Assembly (NCBI GenBank): GCA_009839485.1
Contig: VXPQ01000030.1
Coordinates: 1-56,836, forward strand
Direction of reading: 5' to 3'
DNA: 56,836 bases
Source: Bacteroidetes bacterium SB0662_bin_6
GTDB taxonomy: Bacteria; Bacteroidota; Rhodothermia; Rhodothermales; VXPQ01
Within the stretch, counting starts at the first letter, position 1. Every line of letters starts with the position of its first letter. A model generated the notes under the pieces. It was not told where the DNA came from, ran no database searches, and saw only the letters and a program-made list of their open reading frames with translations. A program made the translations under genes and the position numbers. Positions 34,902-43,398 of the stretch are shown here, one piece after another.

Positions 34902-37382
34902 ATGGAGCCTCAACACATTGCATTTCTGGAACTGTTCAACGGACAGGTGCAGTATGTGGTGCCCCGCTGGCAACGCAGGTACTGTTGGGGTCAATCTGAC
35001 ATTGAGAGGTTAGTTGACGACCTTGTGACGGTCGCACGAGCACCTGCAGGATCTATAGCGGCGCACTATGGAGGCACCCTACTCACGTTCCCAGGCTCCC
35101 GTACGTCAGGGGTGGTGACAGTTCACCGTGTCGTAGATGGGCAGCAAAGGCTCACGACTGTAAGCATTCTTCTTGCTTGCATCGCCGATGCACTCGGTGC
35201 AAACGGGCAATGTGGAGAGTGGACCGCAGAGATAATCAAGAATGACCGGCTTACGAATCCAGGAAAGAGCGCCGACAGGTTACGTAAGCTACGATTGCAA
35301 GATGGGGACGAAGAAGAATACTGGTCGGGCCTCGAGGGTAACCTGCAAGGGGCAGGTGCAATTACCCAAGCTTGGAGGATCGTGCGAAGGCTGGTTAGAC
35401 AAAACGATGTCGCCCAACTCCTCGAGGGGCTCCAGCGGTTTAGGGTGGTCAGTATCGGGCTCGGAGAGCACGACGACCCTCAGCAGATATTCGAAAGCCT
35501 GAATGCGACAGGGCGTCCACTAACAGAGAGCGAGAAGCTCAAGAACTGGCTGCTTATGGGTCTGCCGGATGCCGAACAGCAAGAGCTCCACGACCGCCAC
35601 TGGAAACGGATAGAGGCCTCGCTCAATGCCGAGTATTCCACAGACCGGATCGACACTTTTCTTCGGGACTTTTTGCGTTGGAAGACCGGTGAATTGCGAG
35701 GTATCAGGCATGTCTACGAGGATCTGCGCCGGTGGGCCGTACGGAACGGCAAGGCTGAGGATCGTCGGTCCCTGTGCTCTGAATTGGCAGATATAGCCGA
35801 ACGCTACGGGATACTTACGGGTACGGGCGGGTCTCACGGTGACAAGCATATTGAACGGGAGCTGAGTCATCTCCGAGCCCTGGGGTTCGACACGCACCGA
35901 CCACTGACGCTTCGCTTGCTCTGCGAAGCTGCGGCTGCCGGAGACACCGGGTGGACGAATGTAACGCTGGCCAAGGTGTTCGCGGGCATCGGAACATGGG
36001 TTACTCGGTTTTGGTTGTCGGGTCGCCCCATGGCGGGTATGAACAAGGCGTTCGCTGAACTTGCTCACGGACCCGGCCCGGCAGATGACGAAGATCCTGC
36101 GGAATTCTGGCTGGGACGGATCCGAAAATTCCGGAACTCGCGTGTTGAAGTACCCGACGACGAGGTGGTGCGGGACGGAATCGGCGAGCGCAAGGCGTAC
36201 GGCGGGAGTGCTACGGGTGCCACCAAGGCGGTCCTCTGTGCGATGATGGAGGAGGAGCAGCGTGGCGATTCTCCTGCACGTGTTGCGCTCACGGTTGAGC
36301 ACGTAATGCCTCAGAAGTTGACGGACGAATGGAGGCTGGCGTTGGGAGATGATGCCGAGCGTATCCACGGGTGGTACCGTGACCGACTTGCAAACCTCAC
36401 CCTGAGCGGGGTCAACGCGGAACTTGGGGCGAAGTCTTTCGAAGAGAAGCGGGAGATCATGAAACGTAGTGGTGTCCAGTTGACTAGGTGCATCGCAGAC
36501 GAAGATGCTTGGGATGAAGCGGCGCTCGAGCGGCGTGCCGAGTATCTTGCGGACCGGGCGCTCACCCTCTGGCCGTGGTCGGATCCGGATGCACAAACCC
36601 GCAGCACACAAGATGGAACGTGGCAGATGAAATGGCGGATAGAGGGAGGCGACTGGCATCAGGAAAGTGCGGCAGCTCAGGTGGTGCTCAATGTCGCCGG
36701 AGCACTTCTTAGCCGCGATCCGAAGAATGCAGACCGACTACGGGGTGACGCGGTTTCCTCGAATCTGCAATTGGCGAGCCAGTATCCATCTGGTACCAAA
36801 GCCGGGACCCTTACCATGCGGGCCGTACCCGGTCACGATTCTTATGTGTTGTATCCTTATGGACGGGACCTGAAGGCAAGTGCTGCAAGGTGTAGAAAAA
36901 TGGGGGAGCAGTGCGGGCTCATGGTTGAGATCGAGTTTCCAGACACGCTGCATATTACTAAGGCTTTTTGGGCATTTCTCAAAGAAGAAACGGGAGGCCT
37001 GCCGGGTCAGTCTGACGGTTGGCGTAGTTGGAATTGTTGGACGACATGGCTCAACGATGCGCGTGATGTGATCGGTGTCAGCCTCACCGACGAATGGATG
37101 GGGGTCTACCTCAGGGCCTCTGAGCACCAGAATACGCCGAACCGAGTCGAGCGTATGCTCCAGTATTCCCGCGAGATCCGCAAGACGATGAGTGATCAGG
37201 AATTTGATGGGAATGAGGTGTCACTGAGCAAGAAGGGAAGGAGTATCTCGGTTCGGCGGACTTGGGACCGCGACGACAAAGACGGTTGGCCAGAAGCCGC
37301 CAGATGGATCAAGGACCAAGCGGATCGGTTGCAGGATGTTGCGGAGACGTTTGTTTCGATCCCGGGGCAGGTTACCGATTAG
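34902..37382 (+). CDS. GmrSD-like type IV restriction protein (DUF262-DUF1524-DUF4268)
   Basis: 826 aa. The DUF262 domain has YVVPRWQRRYCWG and VVDGQQRLTTVS (DGQQR at 79-83), the GmrS-type NTPase/ParB-like part. The HNH-type DUF1524 nuclease has TVEHVMPQKL (His467) and RLANLTLSGVN. The last 170 residues match DUF4268 (ITKAFWAFLKEE, WMGVYLRASEHQ). GmrSD enzymes cut DNA with modified cytosines, such as glucosylated hydroxymethylcytosine in T4-like phages. The extra DUF4268 is found in several defence proteins. It stands alone after the CBASS operon with its own promoter region. Confidence 0.87.
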   Translation: MEPQHIAFLELFNGQVQYVVPRWQRRYCWGQSDIERLVDDLVTVARAPAGSIAAHYGGTLLTFPGSRTSGVVTVHRVVDGQQRLTTVSILLACIADALGANGQCGEWTAEIIKNDRLTNPGKSADRLRKLRLQDGDEEEYWSGLEGNLQGAGAITQAWRIVRRLVRQNDVAQLLEGLQRFRVVSIGLGEHDDPQQIFESLNATGRPLTESEKLKNWLLMGLPDAEQQELHDRHWKRIEASLNAEYSTDRIDTFLRDFLRWKTGELRGIRHVYEDLRRWAVRNGKAEDRRSLCSELADIAERYGILTGTGGSHGDKHIERELSHLRALGFDTHRPLTLRLLCEAAAAGDTGWTNVTLAKVFAGIGTWVTRFWLSGRPMAGMNKAFAELAHGPGPADDEDPAEFWLGRIRKFRNSRVEVPDDEVVRDGIGERKAYGGSATGATKAVLCAMMEEEQRGDSPARVALTVEHVMPQKLTDEWRLALGDDAERIHGWYRDRLANLTLSGVNAELGAKSFEEKREIMKRSGVQLTRCIADEDAWDEAALERRAEYLADRALTLWPWSDPDAQTRSTQDGTWQMKWRIEGGDWHQESAAAQVVLNVAGALLSRDPKNADRLRGDAVSSNLQLASQYPSGTKAGTLTMRAVPGHDSYVLYPYGRDLKASAARCRKMGEQCGLMVEIEFPDTLHITKAFWAFLKEETGGLPGQSDGWRSWNCWTTWLNDARDVIGVSLTDEWMGVYLRASEHQNTPNRVERMLQYSREIRKTMSDQEFDGNEVSLSKKGRSISVRRTWDRDDKDGWPEAARWIKDQADRLQDVAETFVSIPGQVTD

Positions 37383-37394
37383 CCGGGTTGAACT

Positions 37395-37414
37395 AGTTTA
37401 GTATTTATCCGACA
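37395..37414 (-). repeat. Right copy of inverted boundary sequence of the CBASS unit
   Basis: The sequence agtttagtatttatccgaca lies 12 bp after the stop of the GmrSD-like gene. It is the inverted counterpart of 26367-26387. Together they bracket 11.05 kb that contain both CBASS operons and the GmrSD-like gene, and no transposase. Confidence 0.6.
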
Positions 37415-37505
37415 GTTCGCCCAAAAACAAGGGCGGACAACGCATGGACGGGTGCATCATGGTCCGGCGCCCAGCTAATGGTCTGGACAGAGTATCTCTT
37501 CCTTT

Positions 37506-38537
37506 TTATTCAAAGTTTTCGAAAGGGATTGTAATATCCAATCCCTTTGATTCAATGACCTTGATAATCACTTGAGCAGGGACACCCGCATAATGTGGTG
37601 AGAACCCCTTTTGATCGACATTTTTTTGTGTCAAGTTCTTGGAAACAATACCAATTATATATCCATCCTCCGAAATTATTGGGCCACCGCTATTTCCCGG
37701 CCTAGATATTGCGGAGCACAAAAACAGATTTTCTTCCTTGGGAGGATATAGAGTAACGGATTCACTTGTGACAGCCCCTCCGTGCATTGTTAATATCGGT
37801 TCGTGTTTCGTGTTCGGTATTCCAGAAAAGCCAAGTGCAAAAACATTTTTTCCAATGACAGGGGCTTGAAATACCATGCCTGGTACAGGTTCCAGTGACT
37901 TATCCACTTGGATAATGGCAACATCTTCCTTTTCATCCTCAAGGATGGGTTCCTGCTTGATGTTGCATTGAATATTTTGAAAATTCTGCTTTTTATCGAG
38001 ATGTAAGTCGCGTGTTACATGTGCACATGTCAAGATGTGTTGCCTGTCAAGAATAATACCAGTTCCTCCTTTCTCATCCCCGGCATCATTTTCTCCTTTA
38101 ATGTGGACTATACTGGGAGAGATTGTTTGATACAAAAAATCACTTCCCAATGCAGGGATCAGCCGCAAGAGCCCTTGTCCGCGCACCGCAGATTCGCAAT
38201 AGGGTTGTATTAGTAGATAGCGATCATGAGCCCCCGGTGCCTTATCTGGCTCATTACGTAGATTTAGAAGTATTCCACCAGATACTGCCTTGTCTAAAAT
38301 CGAAATAATTCGAAAAATATTTGGATTTTTGTTTGGAAAGATATTCTTTTTTTCCAAGTAGGTAACGAATTCAGACAACGAAAAGAGTTTTGGAAAGATA
38401 TACCGTTTTTTACCTATTATCTTGCAGTTATTAATATATTTTTCGGCATCGAAAAAATCCAAAGCTGCAAGGATTAATTTTTTGCGGGATGCAAGGCCCC
38501 ACGGGGCATTCATTGCGTTCCAATTTCCCAAATCCAT
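37506..38537 (-). CDS. Trypsin-like serine protease in defence island
   Basis: 343 aa. The C-terminal 210 residues form a trypsin-fold protease with His173 (HILTCAHVT), Asp205 (EDVAIIQVD) and Ser283 (RPGNSGGPI). The N-terminal 135 residues are a helical domain, with no signal peptide, so the protein is probably cytoplasmic. The gene is much more AT-rich than its neighbours, a sign of transfer. Trypsin-like proteases with extra domains occur in several defence islands, sometimes as infection-activated effectors. Here it stands alone between a type IV restriction gene and an MmeI-type gene. The N-terminal domain may be a death-like or effector-associated adaptor domain, but I could not identify it. 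Confidence 0.82.
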   Translation of the reverse strand: MDLGNWNAMNAPWGLASRKKLILAALDFFDAEKYINNCKIIGKKRYIFPKLFSLSEFVTYLEKKNIFPNKNPNIFRIISILDKAVSGGILLNLRNEPDKAPGAHDRYLLIQPYCESAVRGQGLLRLIPALGSDFLYQTISPSIVHIKGENDAGDEKGGTGIILDRQHILTCAHVTRDLHLDKKQNFQNIQCNIKQEPILEDEKEDVAIIQVDKSLEPVPGMVFQAPVIGKNVFALGFSGIPNTKHEPILTMHGGAVTSESVTLYPPKEENLFLCSAISRPGNSGGPIISEDGYIIGIVSKNLTQKNVDQKGFSPHYAGVPAQVIIKVIESKGLDITIPFENFE

Positions 38538-38612
38538 AAGAAGTGATCTCTGTATTACGAGACGGTTTTCTTGAGTTTAGGCCAGATACGGCTAAATGTC
38601 AAATATTATATT

Positions 38613-41399
38613 TTAGGCACGTACCGTCTCTCCCTTCCCCCTCACCACCAGCGGCTCCATCATCTTCTCGTACAGTCCCAGCAGATACTCCACCCGCTCC
38701 CGCTCGCTGGCGAACCGGTTCCGGCGATAGAGCCGGTCCACGGCGCGGTCGAGGGCCTGGTGCGCCTTGCGGAGATTGGGCGGCATGAGGTCGGGATCGT
38801 AAAGATCGGCGAGTGTGGCGTCCGGATGGGCGGTGCGGGCATCGAGCACTGCCTGAGCGAGCGGCTCCAACTTGGCAATGCTCGGGCTATTCGTATGAAA
38901 TCCGGGCGGTAGAGGGAAGGTGTTGTAGACCACCCCGACGGAGTACATGTAACGACTTTCCAAGCGCCCGGTTATCGCACGCATCCAGGCCATATGCATG
39001 GTCGAGGTAAGCAGGGCGAAGTCCGTGAGGGTGGCATTGGGGAGGAGACGAAGTTTGTCGCTTGGGATAACTGGCGGTTCGAGCCAACCAATAGGTACAT
39101 ATTCCCGTCGCTCGGAACTGACCTGCGGAACAACCAAAAATGGCGCTTCGGGAAGAACGTTCACATGGTATAGTGTGGGCGTGTCCGCCAATTTCAATGT
39201 TGGCTTGCTTTTGCTTGCTCGCCGATATTCACGGACTGCGACAATACGCTCCCGTACATGGGGCAGCTGTCCCAGTATGTTGGGTCCAGCGTCATGTAGG
39301 GCAAGTATCCAGCGCTTGCCACCTTGTAGATATTCACGAGCTCCTACAAAAGGGCGCAAAAAGGGCGTGGCTTCCGGCTCGGATGCCAGGAAAGCACTTC
39401 GTTCGTCGGAATCAAAAATGTATAAGCCGTTATCGATGGGCTTGGAGCCTGTGATCAGCTTCCCCATCCCATTAATCGGCCGGGATTCTGACCGTACCAC
39501 CACCCTCGGATCCGCCAACCCACCCGCATCGAACAAATACGGCGAAAGCACCGCATGTCCGCTCTCGTGCGGTTCGCCCTTTGGATCGTCATAGGAGAAA
39601 AGCCGCTTCTCTTTGGGCGCATCGCCCCGCTTCGCCAGCCCGATAATCACCACATGCACATGCGCCATGCCCCTTGCATCCGAACCCCAGGCGAATGTCC
39701 GGTGCGCGAACGCGATCTCCAGTCCGCAGCGGCCAAACAGGATCGGCCAGAGTTGCGCCACCTGCTCGCCCTGCGTAATGGAATTGGTGGCCACGAAACC
39801 GATCTGCGCCGGACTCTTCTGCACGTATTCTCCGGCCCGGATGAACCATGCGGTTACGTAGTCGAGCGTGCCGCCGCTCTTGCCCAGCGCCGCGATCCGC
39901 CGCACCTGTGCCCGCTGCTCCGCCGACTGGAGCTTGGCCCCCCCGAACGGCGGATTGCCAAGCACATACGAACAGTTCTCCGGCGGCAATACGCCACTCC
40001 AATCCATTTCCAGCGCATCCCCATGCACGATGTGCGGAGACGTCTCCAGCGGGATGCGCACGTACGTCTCCCCGAATTCCAGGCTCAGGCGGTTGTTCAT
40101 GATGTGATCCATCATCCACAGGGCCACCTCGGCGATCCGTGCCGGAAATTCCCCCAGCTCGATCCCGTAGAATTGATCGACATTCACCACTGAAAGCAGA
40201 TCGACCAGCGCATCGATCTGCCTTCGGGGCCGGGTTTCTTTCAGCACCTCGATTTCCAGGGCGCGCAACTCCCGGTAAGCGATAATCAGGAAGTTGCCGC
40301 AGCCGCAGGCGGGATCAAGGAAGCGCAGTTTGCCGAGCCGCTGCTGGAAAGCGAGCAGTTCCGGAAGGCGGCGGCTGTCCCTGCGGGCCTTGAGCCGGGC
40401 GAACTCCGCCCGAAGATCGTCGAGAAAGAGCGGTTCGATGACCTTGAGAATGTTCTTCTCGGTGGTGTAGTGCGCGCCCTGCCTTCGCCGCTCGTCCTTG
40501 TCCATGACGGACTGGAACAGGGAGCCGAAGATGGCGGGGGAGATGTTCGACCAGTCGAACCGGCAGGCGTCGAGCAGGCGCTCCCGCATGGAGGCGTCGA
40601 AAGAGGGAATCTGGAGCCATCCGTCGAACAGGTCCCCATTCACGTAGGGGAAGCGGCCGAGGTCCTCGTCGAGATTGCTGGCGCGTTCGTCTTCCGGCGT
40701 ATCGAGGATCTGGAAGAGGTGGGCGAGCTGTCCGCCGAGGTCCGAACCGTCTTCCGATGTGCGGTTCTCCAGCAGATCGAGGAAAATGTCCCGGGGTTCG
40801 AAGATGCCCGTGTCGTCCGCGAAGAGGCAGAACACGATGCGGACGAGGAACTGCTCCAGATCGTGCCCCTTGTAGCCGGAGGCTTCGAGGGCGTCGTGGA
40901 GCTTGCCCACTCGTTCGGCGGCCTCGATATTGACGGGGTCCTGATCCTTGAACGAGCGCTTCTGTACGCCGAGGATGAAGCCGAACTTCTCTACATGCGC
41001 GGGCAGGTCTTCGAGCGCAAAGGATACATGCTCTCGCTCGTCCCGATCGTACAGTTCGAACGTCTGGAAATCGCTGACCAGAATGTAGCGTGGCCGATCC
41101 TGGTTGCGAAGCGCATCGAAATACTCGCCGGCCTGATCATAGGCTTTAGCAAGGTTGCGCCCCGCGCTTTTTTGCTCGACTATCAGGACGCCCGGCCAGA
41201 ACAGGTCGATAAATCCACGGGCATCGCCCAGCCTCTTCACATTTTCCTCATAACGGGCTACGCTGCGGCGCTCAACCCCGAATATCCGGAAGAAGCTATC
41301 GTAGAAACTTTGCGTTTCTCCCTTTTCATAACCTGCGTCTTCCCATTCACGGGCGAAGTCCGCCGCGCGGGAGCGTATTTCATTCCAGGACAGGCGCAT
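38613..41399 (-). CDS. MmeI-family type IIL restriction-modification enzyme
   Basis: 928 aa, one polypeptide with both activities. The nuclease motif Asp65-x9-Glu75-Gln-Lys77 (in FIDLFWPGVLIVEQK) matches the D-x9-ExK pattern of MmeI. Methyltransferase motif I is LDPACGCGNFL and motif IV is NPPFGG, typical of N6-adenine methylation. HYTTEKNILKVIEPLF and the C-terminal RYMYSVGVVYNTFPLP belong to the family's helical spacer and target-recognition parts. Such enzymes methylate one strand of an asymmetric site and cut about 20 bases away. The recognition sequence cannot be deduced here. The upstream region carries 12-bp tandem repeats and a 65-bp direct repeat. Confidence 0.92.
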   Translation of the reverse strand: MRLSWNEIRSRAADFAREWEDAGYEKGETQSFYDSFFRIFGVERRSVARYEENVKRLGDARGFIDLFWPGVLIVEQKSAGRNLAKAYDQAGEYFDALRNQDRPRYILVSDFQTFELYDRDEREHVSFALEDLPAHVEKFGFILGVQKRSFKDQDPVNIEAAERVGKLHDALEASGYKGHDLEQFLVRIVFCLFADDTGIFEPRDIFLDLLENRTSEDGSDLGGQLAHLFQILDTPEDERASNLDEDLGRFPYVNGDLFDGWLQIPSFDASMRERLLDACRFDWSNISPAIFGSLFQSVMDKDERRRQGAHYTTEKNILKVIEPLFLDDLRAEFARLKARRDSRRLPELLAFQQRLGKLRFLDPACGCGNFLIIAYRELRALEIEVLKETRPRRQIDALVDLLSVVNVDQFYGIELGEFPARIAEVALWMMDHIMNNRLSLEFGETYVRIPLETSPHIVHGDALEMDWSGVLPPENCSYVLGNPPFGGAKLQSAEQRAQVRRIAALGKSGGTLDYVTAWFIRAGEYVQKSPAQIGFVATNSITQGEQVAQLWPILFGRCGLEIAFAHRTFAWGSDARGMAHVHVVIIGLAKRGDAPKEKRLFSYDDPKGEPHESGHAVLSPYLFDAGGLADPRVVVRSESRPINGMGKLITGSKPIDNGLYIFDSDERSAFLASEPEATPFLRPFVGAREYLQGGKRWILALHDAGPNILGQLPHVRERIVAVREYRRASKSKPTLKLADTPTLYHVNVLPEAPFLVVPQVSSERREYVPIGWLEPPVIPSDKLRLLPNATLTDFALLTSTMHMAWMRAITGRLESRYMYSVGVVYNTFPLPPGFHTNSPSIAKLEPLAQAVLDARTAHPDATLADLYDPDLMPPNLRKAHQALDRAVDRLYRRNRFASERERVEYLLGLYEKMMEPLVVRGKGETVRA

Positions 41400-41424
41400 G
41401 CGTTGGGGCGCGTGGCTTCAGGGA

Positions 41425-41490
41425 CTCATCGGGTGCGTCGACGCGAAACAAGGTCGCAATCCTGTGTCTTAATTGCTTCGGAATCTTGTT
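41425..41490. repeat. Direct repeat DR1 flanking the AlbA_2 gene
   Basis: About 66 bp, starting ctcatcgggtgcgtcgacgc. It is repeated at 43015-43079 with one substitution and a 1-nt indel. The two copies are in the same orientation, 1.59 kb apart, and bracket the AlbA_2 gene. Confidence 0.85.
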
Positions 41491-41517
41491 CGGCCGAATC
41501 GGAGCGCCTTTTTAATG

Positions 41518-41577
41518 GGCCAGTTTATAGGCTAGTTTATAGGCCAGTTTATAGGCCAGTTTATAGGCTAGTTTCTT
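41518..41577. repeat. Five 12-bp tandem repeats (ggcYagtttata)
   Basis: Five units of ggccagtttata or ggctagtttata, the last degenerate (ggctagtttctt), lie in the gap between the MmeI-family gene and the AlbA_2 gene. They are upstream of the MmeI-family start (41399, leftward). Unit number could vary by slippage and alter promoter spacing, a form of phase variation common for restriction-modification genes. Confidence 0.75.
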
Positions 41578-41612
41578 GGGTAGCTTCTACGTTCCACATA
41601 AAGGTTTATCTA

Positions 41613-42962
41613 TTATAAATGGTCGTCATCCATAATCTCCCAGCGCCCCTTCCTGGTGGACCCGACACGGCGGATGCGACCTGCTTTTCTGAGATTAGCA
41701 AGGTGATACTTGACGCCGGAAAGAGTGATTCCTATGTGTTCTGCCAAGGCTTTTCTGGTGAGTTCCGGATCCTCGCGCAATAAGGCAAGGATCTTTTCCT
41801 GGGTGGTCGCCGCCGATGCTTCGAAAGTGCCATCACCGGGTCCAATGCTGTCACGGTAAGCCTTTGAAAACGGAAAATCGATCCATAATCCGTCCGATTC
41901 CACCCGTATGTCCGGCTCGGGCGTATCCGCCTCGCGACAGGCCTCGAGGATACGCTGAATTCCTCTGCCCCAGGTTTCGATTTCTCCGGCTCGAAAAAAG
42001 GCATTCGCCACATCCGGATTGAAGGGTTGGGAAGGATGCCGGCCCAGTAATTTTTCCAGCGACCAACCCTCGGGCAATTCCCCGGGATTCCATATCTGTA
42101 ACCGGTCGGCGTATATCCGAATTTGTATGTGTGCGGGAATGGCGTAATCCCGATGGACGATGGCATTCAACACCGCTTCCCGCAACGCCCTTTCCGGTAC
42201 CGGATAGGTCTCAATGCGCTGGATACCTTCGTAACTAATGGTGGCCTTGAGGTACTTGGTCAGCAACAGGTCCATCGTTGTATTGACCTGCATGAACAGA
42301 TTGCCACATATCTCGTCCTGATACCGCAGGTCGGTCTCGCCCTCAAAATAGCCAATCCTGACCGCTGCCCCGGTAAAGAAGCGTTCAGGATCTGGATGAA
42401 ACAGGAGGATGGCAGCTCGTTTGAGATATCGTCCCTCTGTCAGCCGCAATTTTTCAATCAGTCCAACATTATCCTCGTCGAGTACATCCTTTTCCAGACG
42501 GTTGGTGTGGGTTGCCCGCTTGCGGAATCTGATCAAACTTTCGGCATCCAGGTCGCCAACCCCCACGCGCGGAACCGGTGCTGCATCCCAGCGCTTTCCC
42601 GTTTTTCCCAGCAGGAAGCGATCAAGAGCCGCGCCCGTGAGCACCTGCTTGGTACTGCCGCTTCGATAGTGATACTTGCCGCGATAGCTGATCGCCACCG
42701 GATACGGTTCGACCACAATCTGTACGTATGATTGCCCATTCTCCTCCAGAAGATTAATGTCGGCCACAATTCCGAGCAGGTCGCGGAGTTTGTTGGGTAA
42801 CTCTTCCATTAACCGTTCAGCGTTGTCGAGCCCCACCATTTTCCCCTTGTCGTTGCGGCCCACTTCCAGCACGCCGCCCTGCGCATTAGCGAAAGCGCAC
42901 AGCCACTCCAAGTACTTATCGTGCCAGGACTCTTTCCATTCGGTGTGCTGATCCTCGTTCAT
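41613..42962 (-). CDS. AlbA_2/Schlafen-type protein with ATPase-like and wHTH domains
   Basis: 449 aa. The N-terminal AlbA_2 domain has EWKESWHDKYLEWLCAFA, ANAQGGVLEVG and VGLDNAERL. It is followed by a GHKL-like ATPase domain (ALREAVLNAIVHRDY, then IWNPGELPEG and ETWGRGIQRI). A C-terminal winged helix (KALAEHIGITLSGVKYHLANL) follows. It is the common COG2865 architecture, often annotated as a transcriptional regulator, and common in defence and phage-related loci. It is bracketed by 65-bp direct repeats, suggesting acquisition as a unit, and probably controls or complements the neighbouring restriction system. Confidence 0.88.
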   Translation of the reverse strand: MNEDQHTEWKESWHDKYLEWLCAFANAQGGVLEVGRNDKGKMVGLDNAERLMEELPNKLRDLLGIVADINLLEENGQSYVQIVVEPYPVAISYRGKYHYRSGSTKQVLTGAALDRFLLGKTGKRWDAAPVPRVGVGDLDAESLIRFRKRATHTNRLEKDVLDEDNVGLIEKLRLTEGRYLKRAAILLFHPDPERFFTGAAVRIGYFEGETDLRYQDEICGNLFMQVNTTMDLLLTKYLKATISYEGIQRIETYPVPERALREAVLNAIVHRDYAIPAHIQIRIYADRLQIWNPGELPEGWSLEKLLGRHPSQPFNPDVANAFFRAGEIETWGRGIQRILEACREADTPEPDIRVESDGLWIDFPFSKAYRDSIGPGDGTFEASAATTQEKILALLREDPELTRKALAEHIGITLSGVKYHLANLRKAGRIRRVGSTRKGRWEIMDDDHL

Positions 42963-43398
42963 GCGCTTTTCTCCACTGGGCGTTTACTGAACGCTATACG
43001 TTTGGACTTGGAATCTCATCGGGTGCGTCGACGCGAAACAAGGTCGCAAACCTGTGTCTTAATTGCTTCGGAATTTGTTGAAGTGGGTCGGGGCGCCGCT
43101 GTCCGGCATAGCATCTACGTTGTTTGGAAAGCAGCTTTCCATTAGCGATGGCGACCTATACACACTAAAACTAAACGGATTAACCCCCGATCTATATGGA
43201 ATACACACAATGATTAGGGTAGTATACAATTGTCATAATTAGAGGCCGGACCTCGAAGGCCACGAGCGCATTCGCCCGTGTATGACATATCTGCGGCAGA
43301 CCCCCATTCTGGCTTCATTCTAACCCTTTCTTAAAAGAATCACAGTCGGGCCGTCTCGGTCTGAGTACACCGAGATCCGAAAAAATCTGTACAAGACC
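42963..43398. other. Gap holding direct repeat DR2, no gene seen
   Basis: DR2 (43015-43079) is the second copy of the repeat at 41425-41490. The remaining sequence to 43398 is more AT-rich around 43150-43235, shows no plausible reading frame and probably contains the promoter of the following exported protein. This is the right edge of the defence island. Confidence 0.6.

Noticed and set aside
41518..41577. CRISPR array
   Set aside because: Units are 12 bp without spacers, unlike CRISPR repeats; no cas genes are present.
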